64,000 nucleotides of DNA, taken from the NCBI RefSeq assembly GCF_013409505.1, contig NZ_JACCBN010000001.1, positions 5,580,001-5,644,000 of the forward strand, given 5' to 3'. The notes beneath the pieces were generated by a model. That model was not told the DNA's origin and did no database searches. It saw only the letters and a list, made by a program, of their open reading frames with translations. The DNA is from Actinomycetospora corticicola (lineage in GTDB: Bacteria > Actinomycetota > Actinomycetes > Mycobacteriales > Pseudonocardiaceae). The position numbers and the translations under genes are program-made. Of the stretch, positions 43,433-51,783 are shown piece after piece. How positions within the stretch are numbered: position 1 is the stretch's first letter; every line of letters starts with the position of its first letter.

Positions 43433-44526
43433 GCGCGGGCAGCCTGCCCGCCCTCCCGGACTTCCCCTGGGACAGTCTCGCCGCGGAGACGGCGACGGCG
43501 CGGTCGCACCCCGACGGCGTCGTCGACCTCTCCGTGGGCACCCCGGTCGACCCGGTGCCCGCCGTCGTCGCGACCGCCCTGCAGGAGGCCTGGAACTCGC
43601 CGGGCTACCCGCAGACCCACGGCACGCCGGCGCTGCGGAACGCGGTCGTCGAGGCGCTCGCGCGGCGCTTCGGCGTCGCCGGGCTGGAGCCCGACGCCGT
43701 GCTGCCGACGATCGGCTCCAAGGAACTGGTCGCGTGGCTGCCCACTCTGCTGGGCCTCCGGGGTGCGGTCGTCGCGATCCCGTCGCTCGCGTACCCGACC
43801 TACGAGGTCGGGGCGCTGCTGGCGGGCGCGGAGGCGGTCCGTGTTCCCGACGACGGGCCGCTGCCGCGCGACGCGCGGCTGGTCTGGCTCAACTCGCCGT
43901 CGAACCCGACCGGCCGGGTGCTGTCGGCCGAGGCGCTGGCCGCCCGAGTCGCGGAGGCTCGCGGGATCGGCGCGGTCGTGGCGTCCGACGAGTGCTACCT
44001 CGGGTTGCCCGGTCCCGGCTCCGACCCGGTGTCGGTGCTGGACCCCCGCGTGCACGGCGGGTCCCTCGAGGGCCTGCTGGCGGTCCACTCGCTGTCCAAG
44101 ACCTCGCAGCTCGCGGGGTACCGGGCGGCGTTCGTGGCCGGTGACCCGGCGCTCGTGTCCTCGCTCCTCGCCGTGCGCAAGCACGCCGGGATGATCGTGC
44201 CGCGCCCGGTGCAGGAGGCGATGACGGCGGCGCTGTCCGACGACCTGCACGTGGCCGAGACGCGGCAGCGCTACGACGCGCGCCGCGCCGTGCTGCGCCC
44301 CGCGCTGGAGGCGGCGGGGTTCACCGTCGACCACTCCGAGGCGGGCCTCTACCTGTGGGCGACCCGGGGCGAGCCGTGCCGCGCGACCCTGGGGTGGCTC
44401 GCCGAGCGGGGCGTGCTCGTCGCGCCGGGGGAGTTCTACGGTCCCGACGGCGGGTCGCACGTGCGGATCGCGCTCACGGCCTCCGACGAGCGGATCGGCA
44501 CCGCCGCGGCCCGACTGGGCGCCTGA
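43429..44526 (+). CDS. dapC: succinyldiaminopimelate transaminase
   Basis: A 365-residue fold-type I PLP aminotransferase: [13 protein letters not shown] (about 33-45), [20 protein letters not shown] (about 58-77), [12 protein letters not shown] (about 155-166), DECYLGL (about 187-193), and PLP lysine 224 in [17 protein letters not shown]. It converts N-succinyl-2-amino-6-ketopimelate to N-succinyl-LL-DAP in lysine and peptidoglycan synthesis. GTG overlaps the fdxA stop. dapD and dapE lie within 2.4 kb downstream, completing three steps of the succinylase branch. Confidence 0.94.
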   Translation: MSAGSLPALPDFPWDSLAAETATARSHPDGVVDLSVGTPVDPVPAVVATALQEAWNSPGYPQTHGTPALRNAVVEALARRFGVAGLEPDAVLPTIGSKELVAWLPTLLGLRGAVVAIPSLAYPTYEVGALLAGAEAVRVPDDGPLPRDARLVWLNSPSNPTGRVLSAEALAARVAEARGIGAVVASDECYLGLPGPGSDPVSVLDPRVHGGSLEGLLAVHSLSKTSQLAGYRAAFVAGDPALVSSLLAVRKHAGMIVPRPVQEAMTAALSDDLHVAETRQRYDARRAVLRPALEAAGFTVDHSEAGLYLWATRGEPCRATLGWLAERGVLVAPGEFYGPDGGSHVRIALTASDERIGTAAARLGA

Positions 44527-44765
44527 TGCTGATCTTCGGCACCCGCCGGACCGCACAGCAGCTCGCGGTGCTGATGCTGACCTGCCCGCAGGGACATCCG
44601 GCGGCCCACACGGTGACCCGGTTCGTCACGCGGTTCACGCTGTTCTTCGTGCCGACCTTCCGGGTCCGCACCCGGCACGTCGTGCAGTGCACGCTGTGCG
44701 GGCAGTCGGGGCAGGTCCCGTCGTCCACGGCGGAGGAGCTCGTCAGGCAGGCCGCGGCCGCCTGA
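44526..44765 (+). CDS. small zinc-ribbon protein, 79 aa
   Basis: A 79-residue protein with two half ribbons: MLTCPQGHPAAH (about residues 17-28) and VVQCTLCGQSGQV (about 51-63). A hydrophobic stretch TRFTLFFVPTFRV lies between them. It probably binds one zinc, as in zinc-ribbon membrane-adjacent proteins. ATG overlaps the dapC TGA (TGATG), so it is coupled to dapC. No specific role is known. Confidence 0.75.
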   Translation: MLIFGTRRTAQQLAVLMLTCPQGHPAAHTVTRFVTRFTLFFVPTFRVRTRHVVQCTLCGQSGQVPSSTAEELVRQAAAA

Positions 44766-44778
44766 CGAGCAAGCCGGT

Positions 44779-45759
44779 TCAGTTCTTGTGCAGGGCCTCG
44801 TTCAGCTCCACCTTCGCGCCCTCGGTGCGGGCCAGCGCCTCGACGGCACCGGAGGTGGAGTTGCGGCGCAGGAGGAGCCCCGAACGGCCGCTGAGCTCGG
44901 CGGCCTTGACGACCTTCCCGTCGTCCAGCGTGACCCGCGTCCCCGCCGTGACGTAGAGGCCGGCCTCGACCACGCAGTCGTCGCCGAGCGAGATCCCGAT
45001 GCCGGCGTTGGCGCCGAGCAGGCAGCGCTCGCCGATCGAGATGACCTCCTTGCCGCCGCCGGAGAGCGTCCCCATGATCGAGGCACCGCCGCCGACGTCC
45101 GAGCCGTCGCCCACGACGACCCCGCCGGAGACCCGTCCCTCGACCATCGAGGCGCCGAGGGTGCCGGCGTTGAAGTTGACGAAGCCCTCGTGCATGACCG
45201 TGGTGCCCTCGGCGAGGTGCGCGCCGAGGCGGACGCGGTCGGCGTCGCCGATGCGCACGCCCGTCGGGATCACGTAGTCGACCATCCGCGGGAACTTGTC
45301 GACCGAGTACACGGTCACCGGCCCGCGGGCGCGTAGCCGGGCGCGGACCCGCTCGAACTCGGGCACGGGGCAGGGGCCGTGGTTGGTCCACACGACGTTG
45401 GCGAGCAGGCCGAAGAGGCCCGTCAGGTCGACGCCGTGCGGCCGGACCAGGCGGTGCGAGATGAGGTGGAGGCGCAGGTAGACGTCGTAGGCCGACGTGG
45501 GCGGGCCCGTGAGGTCGGAGACGGTGCGCACCGCGACCACCTCGACGCCGCGGTCCTCATCGGTGCCCAGCGCGTCCACCAGCGACGGCTCGAGCTCGCT
45601 CGCGGGGACGACGACGGTGCCCGGCTCGGCCGCCATGTCGTCGGTGTCGGAGGACAGCTCCGGCAGCGGGTACCAGGTGTCCAGGACGGTGCCGTCGAGG
45701 GCGACGGTCGCGAGGCCGAGTCCGACGGCTCTGGTCGGGTTGCTGCGTGCGGTGCTCAT
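44779..45759 (-). CDS. dapD: tetrahydrodipicolinate N-succinyltransferase
   Basis: A 326-residue trimeric acyltransferase of the actinobacterial DapD type. The first ~140 residues are the N-terminal domain. A left-handed beta-helix follows, with hexapeptide repeats such as [40 protein letters not shown] and [20 protein letters not shown], ending with ELNEALHKN. It uses succinyl-CoA to succinylate tetrahydrodipicolinate at the start of the succinylase DAP branch. ATG at 45759. Divergent from dapE with only 39 bases between starts, so the promoters overlap. Confidence 0.96.
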   Translation of the reverse strand: MSTARSNPTRAVGLGLATVALDGTVLDTWYPLPELSSDTDDMAAEPGTVVVPASELEPSLVDALGTDEDRGVEVVAVRTVSDLTGPPTSAYDVYLRLHLISHRLVRPHGVDLTGLFGLLANVVWTNHGPCPVPEFERVRARLRARGPVTVYSVDKFPRMVDYVIPTGVRIGDADRVRLGAHLAEGTTVMHEGFVNFNAGTLGASMVEGRVSGGVVVGDGSDVGGGASIMGTLSGGGKEVISIGERCLLGANAGIGISLGDDCVVEAGLYVTAGTRVTLDDGKVVKAAELSGRSGLLLRRNSTSGAVEALARTEGAKVELNEALHKN

Positions 45760-45784
45760 CGCCGACCAGCCTATCGGTGGTCAC

Positions 45785-45790
45785 TACTCT
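45785..45790 (+). promoter_or_regulatory. -10 element for a likely leaderless dapE transcript
   Basis: TACTCT ends 8 bases before the dapE GTG, with no ribosome site between, inside the 39-base dapD-dapE gap. Confidence 0.45.
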
Positions 45791-45798
45791 GGGCCGCC

Positions 45799-46854
45799 GT
45801 GCGCATCGATCTGTCCGCCGACCCCGTCGACCTCACCGCGGCGCTCGTGGACGTCCCCAGCGTCTCCGGCGACGAGCGCGCCCTGGCCGACGCCATGGAG
45901 GCCGCGCTGCGCGGGTACGACCACCTCGAGGTCGTCCGCTCCGGCGAGGCCGTGCTGGCCCGCACCCTGCTCGGCCGCGACCGGCGCGTGCTGCTCGCCG
46001 GGCACCTCGACACCGTGCCGATCGCGGACAACGTGCCCTCGCGCCGGGAGGGCGACCTGCTCTACGGGTGCGGCACGTCGGACATGAAGGCCGGGGTCGC
46101 GGTGATGGCCCACCTCGCCGCGACGCTGGCCGAACCCGCCCACGACGTCACGCTCGTGCTCTACGACTGCGAGGAGATCGAGGCCACCCGCAACGGTCTC
46201 GGGCGCATCGAACGGACGCTGCCCGACTGGCTCGACGCCGACCTCGCGATCCTCGGCGAGCCGACGTCGGGCCTGGTCGAGGGCGGCTGCCAGGGGACGA
46301 TGCGCGCGGTGCTGACGCTGACCGGCCGCCGGGCGCACAGTGCGCGGTCCTGGCTCGGGGAGAACGCGATCCACGCCGCGGCGCCGGTGCTCGGCCGGCT
46401 GGCGGCCTACGCGCCGCGCACGGTCGACATCGACGGCTGCGTCTACCGCGAGGGGCTCCAGGCGGTGCGGATCGGGGGCGGGGTCGCGGGCAACGTGGTG
46501 CCCGACGTGTGCGAGGTGACGGTCAACTTCCGCTTCGCCCCGGACCGCTCGGTGGAGCAGGCCGAACAGCACGTCCGCGAGGTGTTCGACGGCGTCGACC
46601 TCGTGATCACCGACCGCTCGCCGGGCGCGCTGCCCGGACTGTCCGCGCCGGCCGCGGCCGAGTTCGTGGCGGCGTCGGGGGAGACGCCGGTGGCGAAGTA
46701 CGGGTGGACCGACGTGTCCCGGTTCTCCGCCCTCGGCATCCCCGCCGTGAACTTCGGCCCGGGCGACCCGAACCTCGCCCACACCCGTGACGAGCACGTC
46801 GACGTCCGGCGCATCACGGCCGGGACGGAGACGCTGCGCCGCTATCTGGCGTAG
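45799..46854 (+). CDS. dapE: succinyl-diaminopimelate desuccinylase
   Basis: A 351-residue M20-family zinc hydrolase. It shows [16 protein letters not shown] (about 61-76; His and Asp ligands), [19 protein letters not shown] (about 85-103), [15 protein letters not shown] (catalytic Glu-Glu, about 122-136), [20 protein letters not shown] and [16 protein letters not shown]. It cleaves N-succinyl-LL-DAP to LL-DAP. GTG start with a leaderless-type promoter. It ends at a hairpin (46868-46912) shared with convergent wrbA. Confidence 0.95.
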   Translation: MRIDLSADPVDLTAALVDVPSVSGDERALADAMEAALRGYDHLEVVRSGEAVLARTLLGRDRRVLLAGHLDTVPIADNVPSRREGDLLYGCGTSDMKAGVAVMAHLAATLAEPAHDVTLVLYDCEEIEATRNGLGRIERTLPDWLDADLAILGEPTSGLVEGGCQGTMRAVLTLTGRRAHSARSWLGENAIHAAAPVLGRLAAYAPRTVDIDGCVYREGLQAVRIGGGVAGNVVPDVCEVTVNFRFAPDRSVEQAEQHVREVFDGVDLVITDRSPGALPGLSAPAAAEFVAASGETPVAKYGWTDVSRFSALGIPAVNFGPGDPNLAHTRDEHVDVRRITAGTETLRRYLA

Positions 46855-46867
46855 CCCCCGGAACGCA

Positions 46868-46912
46868 CGAACGGCACTTTCGCAGCATCTATATGCGCGA
46901 AAGTGCCGCTCG
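46868..46912. terminator. hairpin family copy 2 (convergent dapE / wrbA)
   Basis: Arms CGAACGGCACTTTCGC (46868-46883) and GCGAAAGTGCCGCTCG (46897-46912) form a 16-bp stem with one mismatch and the loop AGCATCTATATGC, nearly the same loop as copy 1. The stem triplet TTT/AAA replaces GTT/AAC with pairing kept. Confidence 0.8.
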
Positions 46913-46926
46913 TTCGGTCAGTTCAC

Positions 46927-47553
46927 CTAGCTGGCGGCCAGCGCGGCGTCGCGGCCGGCGGTCAGCTGCCCGGCGATGCCCGCGACCCGCTGGCCGGCGA
47001 AGCGCGCGGCCTGCCGGGTCTCGTCGCTGATCGGGATCGAGCCCTGGCCGTCGACGTGGGAGACGCCGTAGGGGTTGCCGGTCGCGAACATGATCGCGTC
47101 GGTGTACCCGGGCGACACGATGATGCCGCCGAAGTGGTGGATCGTGTTGTACAGCGCCAGCAGCGTCGACTCCTGGCCGCCGTGCGCGGTCGAGCTCGAG
47201 GTGAAGCCCGAGTAGACCTTGTCGGCGAGCATGCCCTGCGCCCACTGCGGGCCGAGCTGGTCGATGAACTGCTTCAGCTGCGCGGCCACGTTCCCGTAGC
47301 GCGTCGGCGAGCCGAAGATGACGGCGTCGGCCCAGAGGATGTCGTCCGCCGTGGCCTCGGGGGTGTCGGCGGTCTCCTCGCGGTGCGCCTTCCACTTCTC
47401 GTTCGAGTCGATGGCGGCCTGGGGGGCCAGCTCGGCGACCGTACGCAGACGCACCTCGGCGCCGGCCTTCTCGGCGCCTGCCGCGTACTCCTGTGCCAGC
47501 TGGTGGATCGTGCCGGTCTGGCTGTAGTAGATGACGGCGACCTTCGTGGCCAA
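46927..47553 (-). CDS. wrbA: NAD(P)H:quinone oxidoreductase, WrbA type
   Basis: A 208-residue flavodoxin-fold protein: FMN phosphate loop VAVIYYSQTGTIHQLAQEYA (residues 5-24), SPTRYGNVAAQLKQFIDQLG (about 80-99), SSSTAHGGQESTLLALYNTI (about 115-134). It reduces quinones by two electrons and limits semiquinone redox cycling. The start is a TTG at 47553, with GGAGG 10 bases upstream. A palindrome GGTTGCTTCTTCAACC lies about 30 bases upstream, resembling the operators at 18190 and 58592. Confidence 0.93.
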   Translation of the reverse strand: MATKVAVIYYSQTGTIHQLAQEYAAGAEKAGAEVRLRTVAELAPQAAIDSNEKWKAHREETADTPEATADDILWADAVIFGSPTRYGNVAAQLKQFIDQLGPQWAQGMLADKVYSGFTSSSTAHGGQESTLLALYNTIHHFGGIIVSPGYTDAIMFATGNPYGVSHVDGQGSIPISDETRQAARFAGQRVAGIAGQLTAGRDAALAAS

Positions 47554-47582
47554 CGTGACTCATCCTCCCGGACATCGAGATT

Positions 47583-47598
47583 GGTTGCTTCTTCAACC
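47583..47598. promoter_or_regulatory. candidate MarR-type operator upstream of wrbA
   Basis: GGTTGCTTCTTCAACC, arms GGTTG/CAACC around CTTCTT. Its core TTGCTTCTTCAA belongs with TTGATGCTTCAA (58592) and TTGTTGCTTCAA (18190, minus strand). Confidence 0.5.
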
Positions 47599-47680
47599 GA
47601 ATACCCGCTCGACCGGGTCGCACACGTGCATTTCCGGTGACGGCTCCGCGTCCGGCGCGAGCCGGTCGAACGGCCGTCCC

Positions 47681-47686
47681 TACGCT
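47681..47686 (+). promoter_or_regulatory. -10 element for a likely leaderless LOG-gene transcript
   Basis: TACGCT ends 7 bases before the GTG at 47694 with no ribosome site, the same layout as at 26033. Confidence 0.45.
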
Positions 47687-47693
47687 GGCCGAC

Positions 47694-48467
47694 GTGACGG
47701 AAGCCCGATTCGACGACCTGACGACGCCGCGGCCGACCACCATCGACAAGCGGCGGGCCGAGCACAAGGACCCGGCCCGGCTGTCGTCCACCACCGACCA
47801 GCGGCTGCTCGACTCCCGTGGCCCCGGCGACTGGGTGCACTCCGACGCGTGGCGCGTGCAGCGCATCCAGGCCGAGTTCGTCGAGGGGTTCTCGGTGCTC
47901 GCCGAGATCCCGCGGGCCGTCACGGTCTTCGGTTCCGCCCGCACCGCGCCCGACCACCCCGACTACGCCACCGGCATGGCCCTCGGCGCCGCCCTCGCGC
48001 AGGCCGGCTACGCGGTGATCACCGGCGGCGGGCCCGGGATCATGGAGGCCGCGAACCGCGGCTGCTCCGAGGCCGGCGGGCTGTCGGTCGGCCTGGGCAT
48101 CGAGCTGCCGTTCGAGCAGGGCCTCAACCCGTGGGTCGACCTCGGCGTCGGCTTCCGCTACTTCTTCGCGCGCAAGACGATGTTCGTGAAGTACGCGCAG
48201 GCCTTCGTCTGCCTGCCCGGCGGCTTCGGCACGCTCGACGAGCTGTTCGAGGCCCTCGTGCTGGTGCAGACCGGCAAGGTCACCCGCTTCCCCGTCGTCC
48301 TGCTCGGCTCGTCCTACTGGGGCGGGCTCGTCGAGTGGCTCCGGCACACCGCGCTGGACCACGGCGTGATCAGCCCGAAGGACGTCGACCTCATCCACGT
48401 GGTGGACGACGTCGAGGAGGTCGTGGCGATCGTGGAGCGAGGCTTCCAGGACCTGGTGGAGCGGTGA
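47694..48467 (+). CDS. LOG-family protein 1 (TIGR00730)
   Basis: A 257-residue Rossmann protein of the LOG/YgdH family. Features are VTVFGSARTAPDHPDYA (about 77-93), ITGGGPGIMEAANRG (about 107-121), and the LOG motif PGGFGTLDELFEAL (about 178-191). LOG enzymes hydrolyse cytokinin riboside 5'-monophosphates or other nucleoside monophosphates. This member has an extra ~70-residue N-terminus before the Rossmann fold, as in the longer YgdH-like group. GTG start; its TGA overlaps the next LOG gene's GTG. Confidence 0.9.
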   Translation: MTEARFDDLTTPRPTTIDKRRAEHKDPARLSSTTDQRLLDSRGPGDWVHSDAWRVQRIQAEFVEGFSVLAEIPRAVTVFGSARTAPDHPDYATGMALGAALAQAGYAVITGGGPGIMEAANRGCSEAGGLSVGLGIELPFEQGLNPWVDLGVGFRYFFARKTMFVKYAQAFVCLPGGFGTLDELFEALVLVQTGKVTRFPVVLLGSSYWGGLVEWLRHTALDHGVISPKDVDLIHVVDDVEEVVAIVERGFQDLVER

Positions 48468-49003
48468 GCTCGACCAAGGCCGTCTGCGTCTTCTGTGCCT
48501 CCGGTCCGGTCGGCGAGGAGTACCTGGCGCTGGCCCGCGACGTCGGCACCGGGATCGCGCAACGGGGCTGGACGCTGGTGTCCGGCGGCGGGCGGGTCGG
48601 GATGATGGGCGAGGTGACGCGCGCCGCTCGGGCCGCCGGCGGGCACACCGTGGGCGTCATCCCGGAGGGCCTGGTGCACCGCGAGGTGGCCGACGAGGAC
48701 TCCACCGAGCTCGTCGTCGTGCCGGGGATGCGGGAGCGCAAGGCCGAGATGGACGCGCGCTCGGACGCCTGGATCGCGCTGCCCGGCGGGCTCGGCACGC
48801 TCGAGGAGCTGTTCGAGGCGTGGACCTCGCGCTACCTCGCGATGCACGACAAGCCCGTGGTGGTCTGCGATCCCGGCGGCTTCTACGACGGACTGTTCGC
48901 CTGGCTGGACGGGCTGCGCGGCACCGGGTTCGTCGGCGTCGCCGCCCTCGCGACGCCGGTCCGCGTGACGATGGTGGACGCGGCCCTGGACGCCTGCGCA
49001 TGA
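48464..49003 (+). CDS. LOG-family protein 2 (TIGR00730, short type)
   Basis: A 179-residue LOG protein: AVCVFCASGPVGEEYLALAR (about 6-25), LVSGGGRVGMMGEVTRAARA (about 38-57), MRERKAEMDARSDAWIALPG (about 86-105), then the motif PGGLGTLEELFEAW. The short length fits true LOG phosphoribohydrolases such as Rv1205, which sits downstream of dapE in M. tuberculosis. It is coupled to LOG 1 and to gpgS by 4-base overlaps. Confidence 0.93.
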   Translation: MSSTKAVCVFCASGPVGEEYLALARDVGTGIAQRGWTLVSGGGRVGMMGEVTRAARAAGGHTVGVIPEGLVHREVADEDSTELVVVPGMRERKAEMDARSDAWIALPGGLGTLEELFEAWTSRYLAMHDKPVVVCDPGGFYDGLFAWLDGLRGTGFVGVAALATPVRVTMVDAALDACA

Positions 49004-49944
49004 CCGGGTGGACCGACTGGTTCGCCCGCCGCACGTGGGCCGAGCCGGGATGGACGGTCGACGAGCTGGTGGCCGCGAAGGCCGGCCGCACGGTGTCGGT
49101 GGTGCTCCCGGCCCTGGACGAGGAGGCCACGGTCGGTGGGGTCGTCGCGGTCGTGCGCCCGCTGCTGGGCTCGCTGGTCGACGAGCTCGTCGTCGTGGAC
49201 TCCGGCTCGACCGACGCGACCGCCGCGGTCGCCCGGGCCGCCGGCGCGCGCGTGGTCAGCCGGGAGGAGGCCCTGCCGGACGTCGCGGTGCGCCCGGGCA
49301 AGGGCGAGGTGCTGTGGCGGGCACTGGCGGCGACGACGGGGGACCTGGTGGTCTACCTCGACGCCGACCTCGTCGAGGCCGACCCCGCGTTCGTCCCCGC
49401 GCTGCTCGGCCCGCTGCTGACCGCGCCGGGCGTGGCGCTGGTCAAGGGCTTCTACCACCGCCCGCTGCGCCTCGGGGAGCACGACGCCGTCCGCGACGGC
49501 GGCGGACGGGTGACCGAGCTCGTGGCCCGTCCGGCGCTCGCGGCGCTGCGTCCGGAGCTCGGCGGGATCGTCCAGCCGCTGGGGGGCGAGTACGCCGGCA
49601 CGCGGGAGCTGCTGGAGTCGCTGCCGTTCGCGGGCGGCTACGGGGTGGAGATCGGGCTGCTGCTCGACACCCTGGACCGCCGCGGGCTCGACGCGATCGC
49701 GCAGGTCGACCTCGGGGTGCGCAAGCACCGGCACCGCTCGTTGCGCGAGCTCGGGGTGACCTCGGCCGAGGTGCTCGGGGCGGTGCTGCGTCGCAGTGGC
49801 TGTCTCGACGGTGCGTCGCAGCCCGACGCCGGGTCGGACCGGCTCACGCAGTTCGTCCCGGTCGGCGGCCACTGGCTCCCCGAGGACCACGGCGTGGCCG
49901 CCCACGACCGACCGCCCATCCGGGAGTACTCGGCCCGCCGCTGA
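49000..49944 (+). CDS. gpgS: glucosyl-3-phosphoglycerate synthase
   Basis: A 314-residue GT81 enzyme. It shows the nucleotide-sugar core VSVVLPALDEEATVGGVVA (about 32-50), VVDSGSTDATAAVARAAGA, the metal D-x-D in VYLDADLVEADPAFV (about 118-132), VKGFYHRPL, and GGYGVEIGLLLDTLDRRGLD (about 210-229). It transfers glucose from UDP- or NDP-glucose to 3-phosphoglycerate, the first step of methylglucose lipopolysaccharide synthesis. ATG overlaps the LOG 2 stop. Homologue Rv1208. Confidence 0.94.
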   Translation: MTGWTDWFARRTWAEPGWTVDELVAAKAGRTVSVVLPALDEEATVGGVVAVVRPLLGSLVDELVVVDSGSTDATAAVARAAGARVVSREEALPDVAVRPGKGEVLWRALAATTGDLVVYLDADLVEADPAFVPALLGPLLTAPGVALVKGFYHRPLRLGEHDAVRDGGGRVTELVARPALAALRPELGGIVQPLGGEYAGTRELLESLPFAGGYGVEIGLLLDTLDRRGLDAIAQVDLGVRKHRHRSLRELGVTSAEVLGAVLRRSGCLDGASQPDAGSDRLTQFVPVGGHWLPEDHGVAAHDRPPIREYSARR

Positions 49945-49951
49945 CGGGCGC

Positions 49952-49973
49952 TGTCGGACCCCTCTGCCACCAT
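49952..49973 (+). promoter_or_regulatory. RecA-NDp/PafBC-like promoter of the DivIVA-SRPBCC-tag operon
   Basis: TGTCGGAC, 8 bases, then CACCAT, ending 7 bases before the ATG at 49981 (leaderless layout). The surrounding GCTGTCGGACCCCTC is identical to that at 15571-15585. The -10 is weak (CA for TA), as at rmuC. Confidence 0.55.
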
Positions 49974-49980
49974 CGGTGCC

Positions 49981-50421
49981 ATGGGCAGTGCTCTGGTCTA
50001 CGTCCTCGTGGTCGGGGTCGTGGCGGCGGTGATCTACCTCGCGACGTCGTTGCTGGCCGGGCGGGGGGAGGAACTGGCGCCGATGCCGCCCGGGGCGACG
50101 CCCACGCGGCTCCCGGCGCGGGACCTGCTCGGTGCGGACGTGCGCGGGTTGCGGTTCCAGCAGGCGTTCCGTGGATACCGCATGAGTGAGGTGGACTGGG
50201 CGCTCGACCGGCTCGCCGCCGAGGTCGACACGCTGCGGTCGCGGCTGGCGGCGTACGAGGGGCCCCCTCGTGCCGACGGCGGCGACGCGGACGCGCCGAC
50301 CTCGGTCGCCGGCGTCGACCCCACCCCCACCGACCCCACCGACGTGAGCGGAGCGACGGGCATGACCACTTCAGCCGGTGCAGGCGGAGCAGCCGGAGGT
50401 GCCGCACATGGCCACGCGTGA
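49981..50421 (+). CDS. DivIVA-domain membrane protein (Rv1209-like)
   Basis: A 146-residue protein with one N-terminal membrane helix (YVLVVGVVAAVIYLATSLLA), then LRFQQAFRGYRMSEVDWALD and RLAAEVDTLRSRLAAYE (about 57-93), the DivIVA-type lipid-binding/coiled-coil start. A disordered Pro/Thr/Gly tail follows. DivIVA relatives mark curved membrane at poles and septa; this short form probably needs partners. ATG at 49981 after a PafBC-like promoter. Its 3' end overlaps the next gene's start by 14 bases. Confidence 0.85.
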   Translation: MGSALVYVLVVGVVAAVIYLATSLLAGRGEELAPMPPGATPTRLPARDLLGADVRGLRFQQAFRGYRMSEVDWALDRLAAEVDTLRSRLAAYEGPPRADGGDADAPTSVAGVDPTPTDPTDVSGATGMTTSAGAGGAAGGAAHGHA

Positions 50422-50857
50422 CATCACGGTCGGCGTCGACATCGACGCCCCGGCCGACGTCGTGTGGAAGGCCGTCACCGACTGGGAGGGCCAGAGCGAG
50501 TGGATGCTCGGCACCGGGGTGCGGGTGACGAAGGGCGACGGCGTCGGAGTCGGGTCCGAGCTCGCCGCCACCACCGGGGTCGGCCCGCTCGGGGTCACCG
50601 ACACGATGCGCATCGTGGGCTGGGACCCGCCGCACCGGGCGACCGTGGTGCACACCGGTTCCGTGGTGCGCGGCTCCGGCACGTTCACCGTGATCGAGCT
50701 GGGCCCCGGCCGCTCCCGCTTCGAGTGGGGTGAGCGGCTCGACCTCCCGCTGGGCGCGCTGGGGGCCCTCGGCTGGCCGCTGGTGTCGCCGGTGTTCGCG
50801 CTCGGACTCAAGTACTCGCTGCGCAAGCTCGCGGCGCGGTGCGAGGCCGAGAGGTGA
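50408..50857 (+). CDS. SRPBCC-family lipid/aromatic-binding protein
   Basis: A 149-residue START/SRPBCC-fold protein: ITVGVDIDAPADVVWKAVTD, WEGQSEWMLGTGVRVTKGDG, GTFTVIELGPGRSRFEWGER. It has a hydrophobic cavity fold used for binding or cyclising lipophilic ligands; ligand unknown. ATG at 50408 has GGAGG 8 bases upstream, preferred over the in-frame ATG at 50378. Its stop overlaps the tag GTG. Confidence 0.88.
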   Translation: MATRDITVGVDIDAPADVVWKAVTDWEGQSEWMLGTGVRVTKGDGVGVGSELAATTGVGPLGVTDTMRIVGWDPPHRATVVHTGSVVRGSGTFTVIELGPGRSRFEWGERLDLPLGALGALGWPLVSPVFALGLKYSLRKLAARCEAER

Positions 50858-51483
50858 CCACCGCGCCCGAGCTCGGCGACGGCGGGGCGAGCGCAGCGAC
50901 GGGGAACGACGCCGTCGTGGGGGAGGACGGGGTCGCCCGCTGCCCCTGGGGCGCGCAGGACCCGCTGCTGCGCGGGTACCACGACGCCGAGTGGGGGCAC
51001 GTCCTGCACGGGCGCGACGCGCTCTACGAGCGGCTCTGCCTCGAGGCGTTCCAGTCGGGCCTCTCGTGGCTGGTCATCCTGCGCAAGCGCCCGGCGTTCC
51101 GGGCGGCGTTCGCCGGATTCGACGTGGACACCGTCGCGGGGTACGACGAGGGCGACGTGGAGCGTCTGCTCGGCGACGCCGGCATCGTCCGGAACCGGCA
51201 GAAGATCGAGGCGGCCATCTCGAACGCCGCGGCGGTGCTGCGGGTCGAGGCGGAGGGCCCTGGCCTGGACGCCCTGCTGTGGTCCTTCGCGCCCGACCCG
51301 CCGCCGCCGTCGCCGCGCACCCTCGGCGACGTCGCGGCGACCACCCCGGCCTCCACCGCGATGGCGAAGGAGCTCCGTCGTCGGGGGTTCCGGTTCGTCG
51401 GTCCGACCACCGCGCACGCGTTGATGCAGGCCACCGGCATGGTCGACGAACACCTCACCGGGTGCTTCCGCGCGACGCGCTGA
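50854..51483 (+). CDS. tag: DNA-3-methyladenine glycosylase I
   Basis: A 209-residue HhH glycosylase: CPWGAQDPLLRGYHDAEWGH (Cys30 and the His of the zinc snap), LYERLCLEAFQSGLSWLVIL (catalytic-type Glu), AGIVRNRQKIEAAISNAAAV, FVGPTTAHALMQATGMVDEH. It excises 3-methyladenine from alkylated DNA. The N-terminal ~25 residues are an extension. Overlaps the SRPBCC stop and is expressed from the PafBC-like promoter at 49952, consistent with DNA-damage control. Homologue Rv1210. Confidence 0.95.
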   Translation: MTTAPELGDGGASAATGNDAVVGEDGVARCPWGAQDPLLRGYHDAEWGHVLHGRDALYERLCLEAFQSGLSWLVILRKRPAFRAAFAGFDVDTVAGYDEGDVERLLGDAGIVRNRQKIEAAISNAAAVLRVEAEGPGLDALLWSFAPDPPPPSPRTLGDVAATTPASTAMAKELRRRGFRFVGPTTAHALMQATGMVDEHLTGCFRATR

Positions 51484-51613
51484 GCGACACACCGGGGCCG
51501 ATGATCGCTCCGGTGTCGTGGTCGGGACGGGAATGGGGAAGAATCGTCGCGCGGTGTGCAGCGTTCCCGGTTCGGGTTCTCTGCCACGACGACCATGTGG
51601 AGGGAGCACGACT

Positions 51614-51781
51614 ATGGCGGCCATGAAGCCCCGGACCGGTGACGGTCCCCTCGAGGTCACCAAGGAGGGGCGCGGGATCGTGATGCGCGTGCCGCTCGAG
51701 GGTGGGGGCCGGCTCGTCGTCGAGATGACCGCCGACGAGGCCGGCGATCTGCGGGAGGCCCTCTCCTCGATCTCGTCGTAG
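51614..51781 (+). CDS. DUF3117 small protein
   Basis: A 55-residue protein (MAAMKPRTGDGPLEVTKEGR, then MRVPLEGGGRLVVEMTADEA), a match to DUF3117 (Rv1211), conserved across actinobacteria. Small beta-sheet fold; function unknown. ATG is preceded by GGAGGGAGCACGACT. It starts a unit with the aminopeptidase, whose GTG lies 2 bases after its stop. The 130-base upstream gap contains its promoter. Confidence 0.93.
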   Translation: MAAMKPRTGDGPLEVTKEGRGIVMRVPLEGGGRLVVEMTADEAGDLREALSSISS

Positions 51782-51783
51782 AG

